Assembly (NCBI GenBank): GCA_045658525.1 | Contig: JAZOVD010000105.1 | Span: 1-27,574, forward strand | Source of the DNA: SIG673 sp045658525 | GTDB taxonomy: Bacteria > Bacillota > Clostridia > Oscillospirales > CAG-272 | Direction of reading: 5' to 3' | Length of the DNA stretch: 27,574 nucleotides | In this document: in pieces, positions 15,201-23,191 of the stretch | How the letters are laid out: each line of letters opens with the position of its first letter | How positions within the stretch are numbered: position 1 is the stretch's first letter | Program-made: the position numbers and the translations under genes | Notes under the pieces: model-generated | What the model was told of the DNA's origin: nothing | Databases searched by the model: none | The model's input: only the letters and a program-made list of their open reading frames with translations

Positions 15201-17626
15201 ACGGTCTTTTTGCTACTGAAATTCCAGACAAATCCGACCGTTTCTCCGTTCGGAGCTGCCGTCGGGAACGTTCCCGTTCCGTTGAAGATGCTGGTATCCA
15301 CGCTCTTTGCGGGGTTCATCATATACCATTCGTTAACAGTGGCGGATTCGTAGTTTTTAAGATCGGTAATGTCGTGCTTTACCGAAAGCGAAACACTCGT
15401 ATCACCCTTTGTGTAATCACCGACTCCGAGCTTTTTGCCGTTGAGTGATACTCCAACGGCATTTGAAGCCGACCACGTTCCTTTATTCTTTACGGTAACG
15501 GAATACTCTCCCGCGCTTCCCGTAACGCTAAGCTCATACGGAGCCTCGTAATAAGCTCCCGCGGAACGGACACCGTTCTCATCAACGTCAAGCATTACGA
15601 CCTTATCGACAAAGCCCTTTATAACGCCGAGGCGCGTGTTATCATAAGGACTGTACGTATTATTTCCTTTGTACTCTACCTTGTACGAATAAGTTCCCTT
15701 GCTTCCGCTTATTCTGTCGTTATAAGCCTTGGAGGCTACCTCGTAAACGCTTCTGCTGTTGTTTTTCTCGTCGTATGGAGTATATACTCTGTATGTATTA
15801 CCGTTTGCGTCAGTTATTTCGAGATAACCTATGCCCGAATATTCAAGCATATAGTTTTCTGAAAGTATGTTCGCTACACTTCCTACATAATAATAATAGT
15901 TATCTGTCGAATAGTACCATTGGTTCGGAGCAACGTCTATTCTTGCGGCGTAGCCCTTAGCTTCGAGGTCCTCAAACGCTTCAACGGTAGTATAGCCGTA
16001 GCTCTTTTCTATATACTCCGTCGGGACTATCATTATATGCGTCTTTACGTCGAGTCCGAGCGTAAGGAGCATATCGTAATCGTTCTTAGCTATCTGTGCC
16101 ATAAAACGAAGTCCTGTGGACTCGGCGTTCGTTCTCACAGAAGCACCGTCCATAAGCTCGTATTTTATCGCAACAGGCTCGTACGTCAAATTCGCAACGA
16201 CCCTCATACTCTGCCCCGGAGCAAGGAATGACGTAACTCCGTTATGCGTGACCTTCCAACCAATGAAGGTCTTTCCGGCAACTTCTATCGGATCGGGAGC
16301 AATAAAGGTATTCTTATCTATCGACTCGGTTTTACCCACCTGAGCTCCAACAAGCATAGTAGCTTCATAACCTACGAAGCTCTTACCGTATTGGTCAAAA
16401 GCAACGCTTTCAGATGAAAACGTTTTTCCGAAAAACGTTCCGTTTACCACGCGGTATCCGCCAACAAGCTTATTATCCTCGTAATAACGCAGGTATGCAC
16501 CGCCTTCAACGTAAACACCGTTTTTCGGTTCAGGGTCCGTAGTACATACTGGCTTATCCGCGCCATAAACGTAAACGTTATCAATACATACGCTTGCTCC
16601 GCGATCCTCGGTCCATGACGGCAAATGCGCTATACGGAACTCCTTTGCCTGTACCGCACTCGCAACATACCATGACTCCGGAGTCGCTACAAAGACGACA
16701 CCTTCAAGAACAAGAACTCCGTTGACGTATATATCGTAGGTATTCTCCGTGGGGTGAACAACCGCGCTTATACGCGTATAAGAATCCTCCGTCAGCTTAC
16801 ATACGTACTTACTGGTAGAATAATTAGCTGAATAAACCATTCCCTCGGCAGTAAGTTTGAGGAGCTGAACAAAGAGGTTGTTGCTCGTTCCGTTATGACC
16901 TCTGTCAATATATTGAAGGAACGTAATATCCTTTCCGTTGGGAACAGCATAACCCTCTCCGATTTTTACCTCAAAGTCTATAACAACATCCGCCGCTACC
17001 TCATAACTTGACGGATGTACGTTAACAAATGGGTCCAGTCCCGCGGTTGACTGCCATATCTGTAACGCAATATCCCCGTCATCGCCCTTAGCAATAAATT
17101 CCAGCGCCGACTTTTTAAGAGCTATATTAAGTTTAGGGTCCGCGCTTCCGCTTCCGGGATACGTACTTGGGAAAAGGTAATTTGACTGAGTATTGCTCGA
17201 AGCCGAGACAACAGACTGCTCTTTTGTGATCTTGTCCCCGATAGATAAATTGTCGGTAACTCCGGTAGCCTCGTTATAAAATACGCTGCTCGAATTTATA
17301 GGCATATTCAGATATACCTTACTTCCAAGCGCGGATATGGCGTTTTTATAAGCCTGAGTATCCATAGTACCATAAGTACCGACGTTTTGGAAATCGTCCA
17401 CAATTCTGACAAACGCTCCGTCGTCAGCAAACAAATAAGTGAACTCGCCTATCTTCTGCTTACCCGTAACGTAACTGCCGTTTTCGTAATATCTTTCGAC
17501 ACCGTTTTCATCGGTATGCCAACCGTTATTCGGTGTCGAGACGGCACCGAATAACGTTACACTCATTCCCGCGATCGTCAATACGACCAAAACCAGAGCA
17601 AGAAGTATTCTTGCGTGTTTTTTCAT
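12263..17626 (-). CDS. Giant secreted heparinase II/III-family polysaccharide lyase, paralogue B
   Basis: 1,787 residues from the start chosen here; middle gene of the tandem trio. Same domain order as its neighbours: signal peptide (MKKHARILLALVLVVLTIAG), choline-binding-like motif (GWHTDENGVERYYENG), LamG-like domain (NTYDIYVNGVLV), InlB-like module (FIGWKV, YEPVAI), GASVRTN...GLRFMAQI domain, CBM-like beta-sandwich (VIDMSDW), copper-amine-oxidase-N-like domain (DGDTYYLPLSVLATAL), then the lyase core with HYLDTAEMAYAVAIGYDWLY, NNWNGVCNGG, GGYEEGPGYW and ASHGDLDIGNF, all intact. The reading frame can extend to a TTG at 17653, overlapping the stop of the preceding gene. The second of two adjacent ATGs, at 17626, has AGGAG 7 nt upstream and begins a clean signal peptide, so it is preferred. 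It lies 23 bp after paralogue C, so the two are almost certainly co-transcribed. The glycan target cannot be read from sequence. Confidence 0.85.
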   Translation of the reverse strand: MKKHARILLALVLVVLTIAGMSVTLFGAVSTPNNGWHTDENGVERYYENGSYVTGKQKIGEFTYLFADDGAFVRIVDDFQNVGTYGTMDTQAYKNAISALGSKVYLNMPINSSSVFYNEATGVTDNLSIGDKITKEQSVVSASSNTQSNYLFPSTYPGSGSADPKLNIALKKSALEFIAKGDDGDIALQIWQSTAGLDPFVNVHPSSYEVAADVVIDFEVKIGEGYAVPNGKDITFLQYIDRGHNGTSNNLFVQLLKLTAEGMVYSANYSTSKYVCKLTEDSYTRISAVVHPTENTYDIYVNGVLVLEGVVFVATPESWYVASAVQAKEFRIAHLPSWTEDRGASVCIDNVYVYGADKPVCTTDPEPKNGVYVEGGAYLRYYEDNKLVGGYRVVNGTFFGKTFSSESVAFDQYGKSFVGYEATMLVGAQVGKTESIDKNTFIAPDPIEVAGKTFIGWKVTHNGVTSFLAPGQSMRVVANLTYEPVAIKYELMDGASVRTNAESTGLRFMAQIAKNDYDMLLTLGLDVKTHIMIVPTEYIEKSYGYTTVEAFEDLEAKGYAARIDVAPNQWYYSTDNYYYYVGSVANILSENYMLEYSGIGYLEITDANGNTYRVYTPYDEKNNSRSVYEVASKAYNDRISGSKGTYSYKVEYKGNNTYSPYDNTRLGVIKGFVDKVVMLDVDENGVRSAGAYYEAPYELSVTGSAGEYSVTVKNKGTWSASNAVGVSLNGKKLGVGDYTKGDTSVSLSVKHDITDLKNYESATVNEWYMMNPAKSVDTSIFNGTGTFPTAAPNGETVGFVWNFSSKKTVTFFKSGSRSYLGWNRDGSYRYTAKSDSTAGCNVIDMSDWVTLEFSYYADASEVGSKFKVIFYSENPDTSGIDYYSYDETIGEAGWNNVQISRRTMRVDRTPLGWDKITQVAFVTTGWDMEDVNGSYNQSLYVTSMRFVDNNHCSINLTIIPQLENSAVFYPGGYAGIVNAEKFIINENDKVNATTFKDGDTYYLPLSVLATALADTATYYEGGNVLKMTYGGSEYRFTEGKTYTKGNSSVSLTKEAKVRGGRLFVSAKDVMDLFGYSEMYVDTQGLVVLSNTPNIFSASDSSIVYEITKEITFVRPAGQQVYNDLMEHSGGVHPYIMLNQADFDRLNYYKKVDSTLASYITTINGKYGVGSSKYTSTPSKYGLTDGHRLLATSREVLARVMNTALLYKLYEFDDPENAELLAERIWAELDAVCNFPDWHPAHYLDTAEMAYAVAIGYDWLYDYWESYDNANGTDRLGTMETAMYEYSLKTTSALPGGTYSYSLSASTNNWNGVCNGGTMAAALALVTNPTYQADAITVIDASIIGVEQGLWVYGPDGGYEEGPGYWAYGTTYLHVLMSALDSACGTNYGLYYTPGFAHSVYFTTYLGSMNTTWGFHDGGSGSADTKIAAWFAMKSGDGNVNAIRRQAIENGWKSATEYDVIWFSPHVINNSISLELDSYYSLDAIMTFRDSWDETKSIFTGLHGGDNAASHGDLDIGNFIISVNGTHLICDLGADKYNIAGYFGNYRWSYYRKRAEGQNTLVMLPHGESWDGKTGIPYADPVTNKEGSDNLPTPDQKKGAVSKCLRYETGKNSALGVIDMAPAFESYVASQGAIRGLWFKDDRSTIVIQDEGTYAQAMDIWWFAHTQGSITVSADGKSAIVERNGLCLYAELVTDIESATFFAMEAESLDQSYVGDTTPSDINPNTGNTYYKDDVESSRSGYRKLCVKAENVTEYKLAVVFKVISGETDIPEFGTTYNWTDIKDWKVD

Positions 17627-17649
17627 CATATTTCTCCTATCTTTCGTGA

Positions 17650-20600
17650 TCAATCCACTTTCCAGTCTTTGATATCAGTCCAGGTATATGTCGTTCCGAA
17701 CTCAGGCACTGAATCTGGACCGGCAATCACTTTAAATACTACCGCAAGCTTATACTCGGTTACGTTTTCAGCTTTTACGCAAAGCTTTCTGTAACCCTCT
17801 CTGCTTTGTTCAGTATCGGAAGTATGATATTCGGAATCAGCGGTATCTCCGACGTAGTTGGGGTCGAGAGATTCTGCCGCGGAAGCATAGAACGTTGCTC
17901 CCGCTATATTTGTCACCAGCTCAGCGTACAGATATACTCCGTTTCTTTCGATCAAGGCACTCTTACCGTCATCGGAAACCGTTATGTTACCCTGAGTATG
18001 AGCGAACCACCATATATCCATAGCCTGCGCGTAAGTTCCTTCATCCTGGATAACTATCGTGCTGCGGTTATCCTTGAACCAAAGTCCTCTTATAGCGGTT
18101 TTATTAGAGGCTATGTAGCTACTGAACGCCGGCTTCATATCAACAACGCCGAGCGCGGAGTTTTTACCCGTCTCATAGCGCAGACATTTTGAGACCGCTG
18201 AAAGCTTCTGATCACATTCGGGACCATTTGTAGCTCCGGCGGCATTGGTTACAGGATCAGAATACGGAATACCTGTTTTTCCCGCCCAGCTTTCGCCGTG
18301 AGGAAGCATAACGAGCGTGTTCTGTCCCTCGGCTCTCTTACGGTAATACGACCAACGGTATATTCCGAAGTAAGCCGCTACGTTATAGTTATCCGATCCG
18401 AGATCGCATATCATATACGTTCCGTCAACGCAGATAACGAAGTTACCTATATCAAGGTCTCCGTGAGACGCCGAGTTATCACCGCCGTGAAGTCCTGTAA
18501 ATATACTGTTTCTTTCATCCCACGAATCTCTGAACGTCATTATAGTATCGAGAGAGTAATAGGCATCGAGATCGAGCGTTATAGAATTATTGACCACGTG
18601 AGGCGAGAACCATATTATGTCGTAAAAGCTTGAACCCTTCCAACCGTTTTCTATCGCCTGACGTCTTATAGCGTTTACGTTTCCGTCTCCGGATTTAAGA
18701 GCGAACCACGCTGATGCGCTGGTATCGGACGTTCCGCTACCGCCGTCGTGGAAGCCCCACGTCGTATTCATGCTTGCGAGATACGTCGGGAAATATACCG
18801 AATGCGCAAATCCGGGAGCGTGATATATACCGTAATCCGTTCCGCAAGCCGCTTCAACGCTTGAAAGGAATATCGCAAGATACGTGCTTCCGTAAGACCA
18901 ATATCCCGGACCTTCCTCGTATCCGCCGTCGGGACCATATACCCACATTCCGTTCTCAACGCCCTTGATACTCGAGCTAAGCACCTTTATCGCATCGTCT
19001 CTGTAAGTCGGATCTGTTACGAGAGCGAGCGCCGCTGCCATAGTTCCTCCGTTACATACGCCGTTCCAGTTGTTGCTCGGGCTGCCGAGGTTATATACAC
19101 CGCCGAGTGCTGACGTAGTTTTAAGAGAATAGTTATAAAGTGTTTCAGCTATTTGTCCGAGACGGTTCGTACCGTTTGCCGCGTCATACTCTACCCAGTA
19201 ATCGTACATCCAGTCGTAAGCGAGCGCGACGGCGAACGCATACTCGGCAGTATCGAGATAGTGAGACGGGTTCCAATCAGGGAATGAAATTATCGATTCA
19301 AGCTCCTTCCAGACGCGCTCCGCCAAGAGAACGGCGTTTTCAGGATCGTCAAACTCATACAGCTTATACGCAAGAACGAATCCACGAAGATTCTGCATCG
19401 CTGTACGGGAAAGTCTCGTTCCGTCGTAAATATCGTAAACGGCGGGCTCAGCCTTGTAGCCCTTGCTTTCAACACCGTAGCTTTGCTTATACTTATTTAT
19501 GTATCCGGCAAGCGTTGCGTCTGTCTGGCTGTAATATTTAAGACTGTCGAAGCCTTTCTGATCGATCATCAAGTAAGGATGGACTCCGCCCGAATGAGCC
19601 ATAATGTCCTCATACATCTTTTCGCCCGTCGGACGAACGTATATACATTCTTCAATTATCGCGTATATCTTATCGTAATCCTCGACCTCGTCAAAGATAT
19701 TTTCCGTATTTGAAAGAACGATAAGACCCATTCTGTCAATATACTTTTGAGTGTAACCGAATATCGCCATCGCGTCCTCGGCTGAAATGAAGAGCGCGCC
19801 CTCGCTTCCCTTCGCCGCAGATTTCAGCTTTACAGCCTTTCCGTCCTTAACGTAGGTTTTTCCTTCGGAGAATCTGTAAGTGCTTCCGCCCATCTCCATA
19901 ACGACTACGTTTCCGGTGCCGTAAATATTCGCGTTATCGGCAAGCCCTCTCGCGAATACGCTCAAAGGAAGATAATACGTATCTCCGTCCTTGAACGTGA
20001 CCGCGTTGGTGTTATCGGGATTTATAGTATAGAGCTGAGAGTTGATAACACCCGCATATCCACCGGGATAGAACGCCGCAGCATTACTTAACTCTTCAAT
20101 AGCTTCAAGCGAAGGTCTCACCTCGGTGTTGTTAGTAAACACCATCGAAGTGAAATAGAGATACTGCTCGTATCCAAGATCGGTATTAGGACCGGATTCG
20201 TTAGCACTTCCCATTCCCCAACCGCTATTGTTGAGTACAAAGCTCGTTATCTTATCCCAACCAAGCGGAGACCTGCTTGAGGGCATGTCAATTCTTGAAG
20301 CAACGACCTTGTTCCAGCCCGCTTTGGTAACCGTATAGGTCTCAGAATAGTAATCCGAACCGCTTACAGCCGGATTTTCGCTCTTGAATAAAAGCATAAA
20401 CTGAGTACCGATGTACTCCTTCGGCGCATAGTAATAAAATTCAAGCGTCGTCCAATCGCTCATATCAAGAACGTAAGTACCGGCAGTGGAATTATAAGTA
20501 GGGGTATATCTTCTGTCCGTTGAATTTCCGTCCTCATCCATATTCCAGCCGAGACTTTTGGAGTTTCCTGAAAAGAGTCCAATATTTACGGGAGTTCCGT

Positions 20601-22992
20601 TAGAGCCGAATTTCCATTTAAATCCATTCGTTTCTCCGTTGGGTGCAGTCTCCGGAAACTTGACCTTACCGCCGTTAAACATTGCTACATCCGTAGAGTT
20701 TTCAACGTCAGCGAGATACCACGAATCAAACTCTGTCGAAACACCGTCATTGGAAATAACAGTCTCTCCCAGATCTACCGTAAGAGAATACTCACCGTTA
20801 CCTTTAACGTAACCGTCTGCCGAAAGGAGCTTTCCGTTAAGCACCAGTCCGGCAACATCATCAACGTTCCAGTCTCCCGAGTTCTTTATGCTTATGCTGT
20901 ATTCGCCCGAGGTCTTATTTACCGTAAGGGCATACGGAGCGTCATAGTAATCTCCGTAGGAACGCACTCCCGACTCATCAACGTCAAGCATTATGACCTT
21001 ATCGGCAAAGCCCTTGATCACCGCAAGACGCCCTGCGTTATACGGGCTATACGTATTATTTCCTTTGTACGCAACCTTGTACAAGTATGTTCCCTTGCTT
21101 CCGCTTATTCTATCGTTATAAGCCTTGGAGGCTACCTCGTAAACGCTTCTGCTGTTTACTTCCTCGTTATAATCCGCGTAAACGTTGAACGTCTTTCCAA
21201 AGCGATCCGTTATCTCCAAATAAGCGATACCGGAATAATCTATCGCGAAATTCTCCGCAAGTATGTTAGCCACGCTTCCAACGTAGTAATAGTAATTTTC
21301 GGTAGAATAGTACCACGCCTTAGAAGCAATATCCACTCTCTCGGCATAGCCGTCAGCTTCAAGAGCCTTAAACGCTTCAATGGTAGTATATCCGTAGGTC
21401 TTTTCTATGTATTCCGTCGGAACTATTACCATATGCGTATTAACGGTAAGTCCCAGCGCGGAAAGCACATCGTAATCGCTCTTCGCTATCTGCGCCATAA
21501 AACGAAGTCCGGTAGAATCAGCGTTAGTCCTTACCGAAGCTCCGTCCATCATATCATATTTAATAGCGACAGGCTCGTATGTAATATTGCTCGAAACTCT
21601 ATAACGCTGTCCGGGAAGAGCGAAATCAACGTTTCCGTTTTTGTCGGTTATCTTCCAACCGATAAATTCCTTCCCGTCAACATCCATAGCCTCGGGAGCT
21701 ATGAATACGTTCTCATATATTTCCGCAGCCTTGTACTGCTGCGCGCCTACGATCATAGTAGCAGTATTTCCAACGAAATAACGTCCGCTGCTATTGAAAA
21801 CCACCGCAGTCTTATCAAACGTTTTTCCGAAGAACGTACCGGTAACAGAACGGCGTCCCGATATGAGAAGGTTGTTTTCATAGTAACGGAGATAAGCACC
21901 GCCCTCAACGCACGCGCCATTTCTCGGTTCAGCCACCTCGGTGCATAAAGGAGCTGATGCCTCATACAGGTAAACGTTATCAAGACAAAGGCTCGCGCCA
22001 AAGTTTTCCGAAAGCCCGCCAAAATAATTTGTACGGAACTCATTGACCTCGAAATTCGCTGAGGTGTAGGCGGCGTTCGAGGGAGCGAACGTCAAGCCCC
22101 CGACAACAAGAACACCGTTTACATACACGTCGTATGTATTTTCAGAGGGGTGGACCGACACACTTATACGAGTGTATTCATATTCACTGAGCTGACAGAA
22201 AAACTTAGCTGACGAATACTCCGACGAATAAACCATTCCGTCCTTATTCAGGTGAAGCAATGCACGAAAAACGTCTGCGCCTGTATCCGCATTCTTTCTA
22301 TCCACCACCTGCAAAAGCACCATATTGGATTTATTGGTCTCAAAATCCTCACCGAGCTTGTATTCCGCTTCATAAACGTAATCAATACCCGCGGATACCT
22401 TAGCGGGATTTATATTTATAAACGGGTCGGCGCTGATGCTTGACTGCCAGTTCTGGACCGCAGTATTTCCGTTACCTCTGTCAACGAACTCAAACTTAGA
22501 CGTTTTCAGATGAACGTTCACTCTCTCTACTGAAAGCGTAGTAGCGGAGCTTGACGCGACAATATTCGATTTTTCCCCGCTGGCGATCGCGTTTCCTTCT
22601 CCCGCAACTATATCGGTGTACGGAAGCGAATTATTGTACGCCACCTTATTCTCACCGTTATTGAACGTAATACCGAGATGCAGCTTACTTCCAAGCGCGG
22701 ATACGGCAGACTTATACACGGCTGTATCCATAGTACCGCACGTTCCGATGTTTTTATGTGCATCTACCATTCTGATAAACGCACCGTCATCCGAGAAAGA
22801 GTAGGTGAACTCTCCTATCTTTTTCGTTCCGGTAACGTACTCTCCGTTTTCATAGTACCTTTCGATACCGTTCTCGTCGGTGTACCAACCGTTTTTCGGT
22901 GTACTCGTTGCAGCGAAAGCAGCAACGGCAAGTGCCGAAACGACGATCATAACCAAGACCAACGTTATAATCAACCTTGTAGCTTTTTTCAT
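17650..22992 (-). CDS. Giant secreted heparinase II/III-family polysaccharide lyase, paralogue C
   Basis: 1,780 residues; first gene of the tandem trio in transcription order. Signal peptide with an AFA-type cleavage site (ALAVAAFAATS), choline-binding-like motif (GWYTDENGIERYYENG), LamG-like domain (NTYDVYVNGVLV), InlB-like module, GASVRTN...GLRFMAQI domain, CBM-like beta-sandwich (YVLDMSDW), copper-amine-oxidase-N-like domain, and a heparinase II/III core retaining HYLDTAEYAFAVALAYDWMY, NNWNGVCNGG, GGYEEGPGYWSYG and SASHGDLDIGNF. The N-terminal part of its alpha/alpha toroid (around KGFDSLKYYSQTDATLAGYI) departs clearly from A and B, which resemble each other there. The start at 22992 has GGAGAGG with 7-nt spacing, favoured over the ATG at 23013, which overlaps that RBS region. 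A promoter lies just upstream. Predicted extracellular; substrate unknown. Confidence 0.86.
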   Translation of the reverse strand: MKKATRLIITLVLVMIVVSALAVAAFAATSTPKNGWYTDENGIERYYENGEYVTGTKKIGEFTYSFSDDGAFIRMVDAHKNIGTCGTMDTAVYKSAVSALGSKLHLGITFNNGENKVAYNNSLPYTDIVAGEGNAIASGEKSNIVASSSATTLSVERVNVHLKTSKFEFVDRGNGNTAVQNWQSSISADPFININPAKVSAGIDYVYEAEYKLGEDFETNKSNMVLLQVVDRKNADTGADVFRALLHLNKDGMVYSSEYSSAKFFCQLSEYEYTRISVSVHPSENTYDVYVNGVLVVGGLTFAPSNAAYTSANFEVNEFRTNYFGGLSENFGASLCLDNVYLYEASAPLCTEVAEPRNGACVEGGAYLRYYENNLLISGRRSVTGTFFGKTFDKTAVVFNSSGRYFVGNTATMIVGAQQYKAAEIYENVFIAPEAMDVDGKEFIGWKITDKNGNVDFALPGQRYRVSSNITYEPVAIKYDMMDGASVRTNADSTGLRFMAQIAKSDYDVLSALGLTVNTHMVIVPTEYIEKTYGYTTIEAFKALEADGYAERVDIASKAWYYSTENYYYYVGSVANILAENFAIDYSGIAYLEITDRFGKTFNVYADYNEEVNSRSVYEVASKAYNDRISGSKGTYLYKVAYKGNNTYSPYNAGRLAVIKGFADKVIMLDVDESGVRSYGDYYDAPYALTVNKTSGEYSISIKNSGDWNVDDVAGLVLNGKLLSADGYVKGNGEYSLTVDLGETVISNDGVSTEFDSWYLADVENSTDVAMFNGGKVKFPETAPNGETNGFKWKFGSNGTPVNIGLFSGNSKSLGWNMDEDGNSTDRRYTPTYNSTAGTYVLDMSDWTTLEFYYYAPKEYIGTQFMLLFKSENPAVSGSDYYSETYTVTKAGWNKVVASRIDMPSSRSPLGWDKITSFVLNNSGWGMGSANESGPNTDLGYEQYLYFTSMVFTNNTEVRPSLEAIEELSNAAAFYPGGYAGVINSQLYTINPDNTNAVTFKDGDTYYLPLSVFARGLADNANIYGTGNVVVMEMGGSTYRFSEGKTYVKDGKAVKLKSAAKGSEGALFISAEDAMAIFGYTQKYIDRMGLIVLSNTENIFDEVEDYDKIYAIIEECIYVRPTGEKMYEDIMAHSGGVHPYLMIDQKGFDSLKYYSQTDATLAGYINKYKQSYGVESKGYKAEPAVYDIYDGTRLSRTAMQNLRGFVLAYKLYEFDDPENAVLLAERVWKELESIISFPDWNPSHYLDTAEYAFAVALAYDWMYDYWVEYDAANGTNRLGQIAETLYNYSLKTTSALGGVYNLGSPSNNWNGVCNGGTMAAALALVTDPTYRDDAIKVLSSSIKGVENGMWVYGPDGGYEEGPGYWSYGSTYLAIFLSSVEAACGTDYGIYHAPGFAHSVYFPTYLASMNTTWGFHDGGSGTSDTSASAWFALKSGDGNVNAIRRQAIENGWKGSSFYDIIWFSPHVVNNSITLDLDAYYSLDTIMTFRDSWDERNSIFTGLHGGDNSASHGDLDIGNFVICVDGTYMICDLGSDNYNVAAYFGIYRWSYYRKRAEGQNTLVMLPHGESWAGKTGIPYSDPVTNAAGATNGPECDQKLSAVSKCLRYETGKNSALGVVDMKPAFSSYIASNKTAIRGLWFKDNRSTIVIQDEGTYAQAMDIWWFAHTQGNITVSDDGKSALIERNGVYLYAELVTNIAGATFYASAAESLDPNYVGDTADSEYHTSDTEQSREGYRKLCVKAENVTEYKLAVVFKVIAGPDSVPEFGTTYTWTDIKDWKVD

Positions 22993-23031
22993 ATCGAAAC
23001 CTCTCCGTTCCATATATTATTTTTTAATCAT

Positions 23032-23047
23032 TGCGCGCCCACGCGCA
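23032..23047 (-). promoter_or_regulatory. Small hairpin at the 5' end of the lyase operon transcript
   Basis: 6-bp stem tgcgcg/cgcgca with a ccca loop, beginning only about 7 nt after the transcription start inferred from the -10 at 23061-23066. Such 5'-terminal hairpins can protect transcripts from 5'-dependent decay; the role here is inference. Confidence 0.45.
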
Positions 23048-23060
23048 TATTATTACAATC

Positions 23061-23069
23061 ATTATAACA
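23061..23069 (-). promoter_or_regulatory. Extended -10 promoter for the lyase operon
   Basis: On the minus strand, TGT TATAAT (TATAAT at 23061-23066, TGT at 23067-23069). The -35 region at 17-nt spacing is poor (ACAATT), so activity would rest on the extended -10 or on an activator. It lies between the terminator of the upstream gene (23124-23171) and the paralogue C start at 22992, giving a 5' leader of about 60 nt. Confidence 0.65.
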
Positions 23070-23123
23070 TATATTTTTGTATAAATTGTTATCATCTAAA
23101 TATTTCATACCATTTTGAGTATA

Positions 23124-23171
23124 GAAAAATCGCGGTCATTTTTGTGCAAATGCGACAAAAACGACCGCGAT
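23124..23171 (-). terminator. Intrinsic terminator of the HD-domain gene
   Basis: 17-bp stem 23129-23145 / 23155-23171 with one G-U wobble and a 9-nt loop, followed on the minus strand by TTTTT (23124-23128). It starts about 20 bp after the stop codon at 23192 and separates this gene from the lyase operon. Confidence 0.9.
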
Positions 23172-23191
23172 AGACGTTTGAGCAAAGATTT

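Noticed and set aside
17627..17653. TTG start at 17653 for paralogue B, overlapping the stop of paralogue C by translational coupling
   Set aside because: A strong AGGAG lies inside that stretch, 7 nt before the ATG at 17626, and the signal peptide begins there; the extension MITKDRRNM adds charged residues before it.
22993..23128. Riboswitch or T-box leader for the lyase operon
   Set aside because: The leader is only about 60 nt, AT-rich with one small stem, and has no terminator-antiterminator pair or known aptamer motif.
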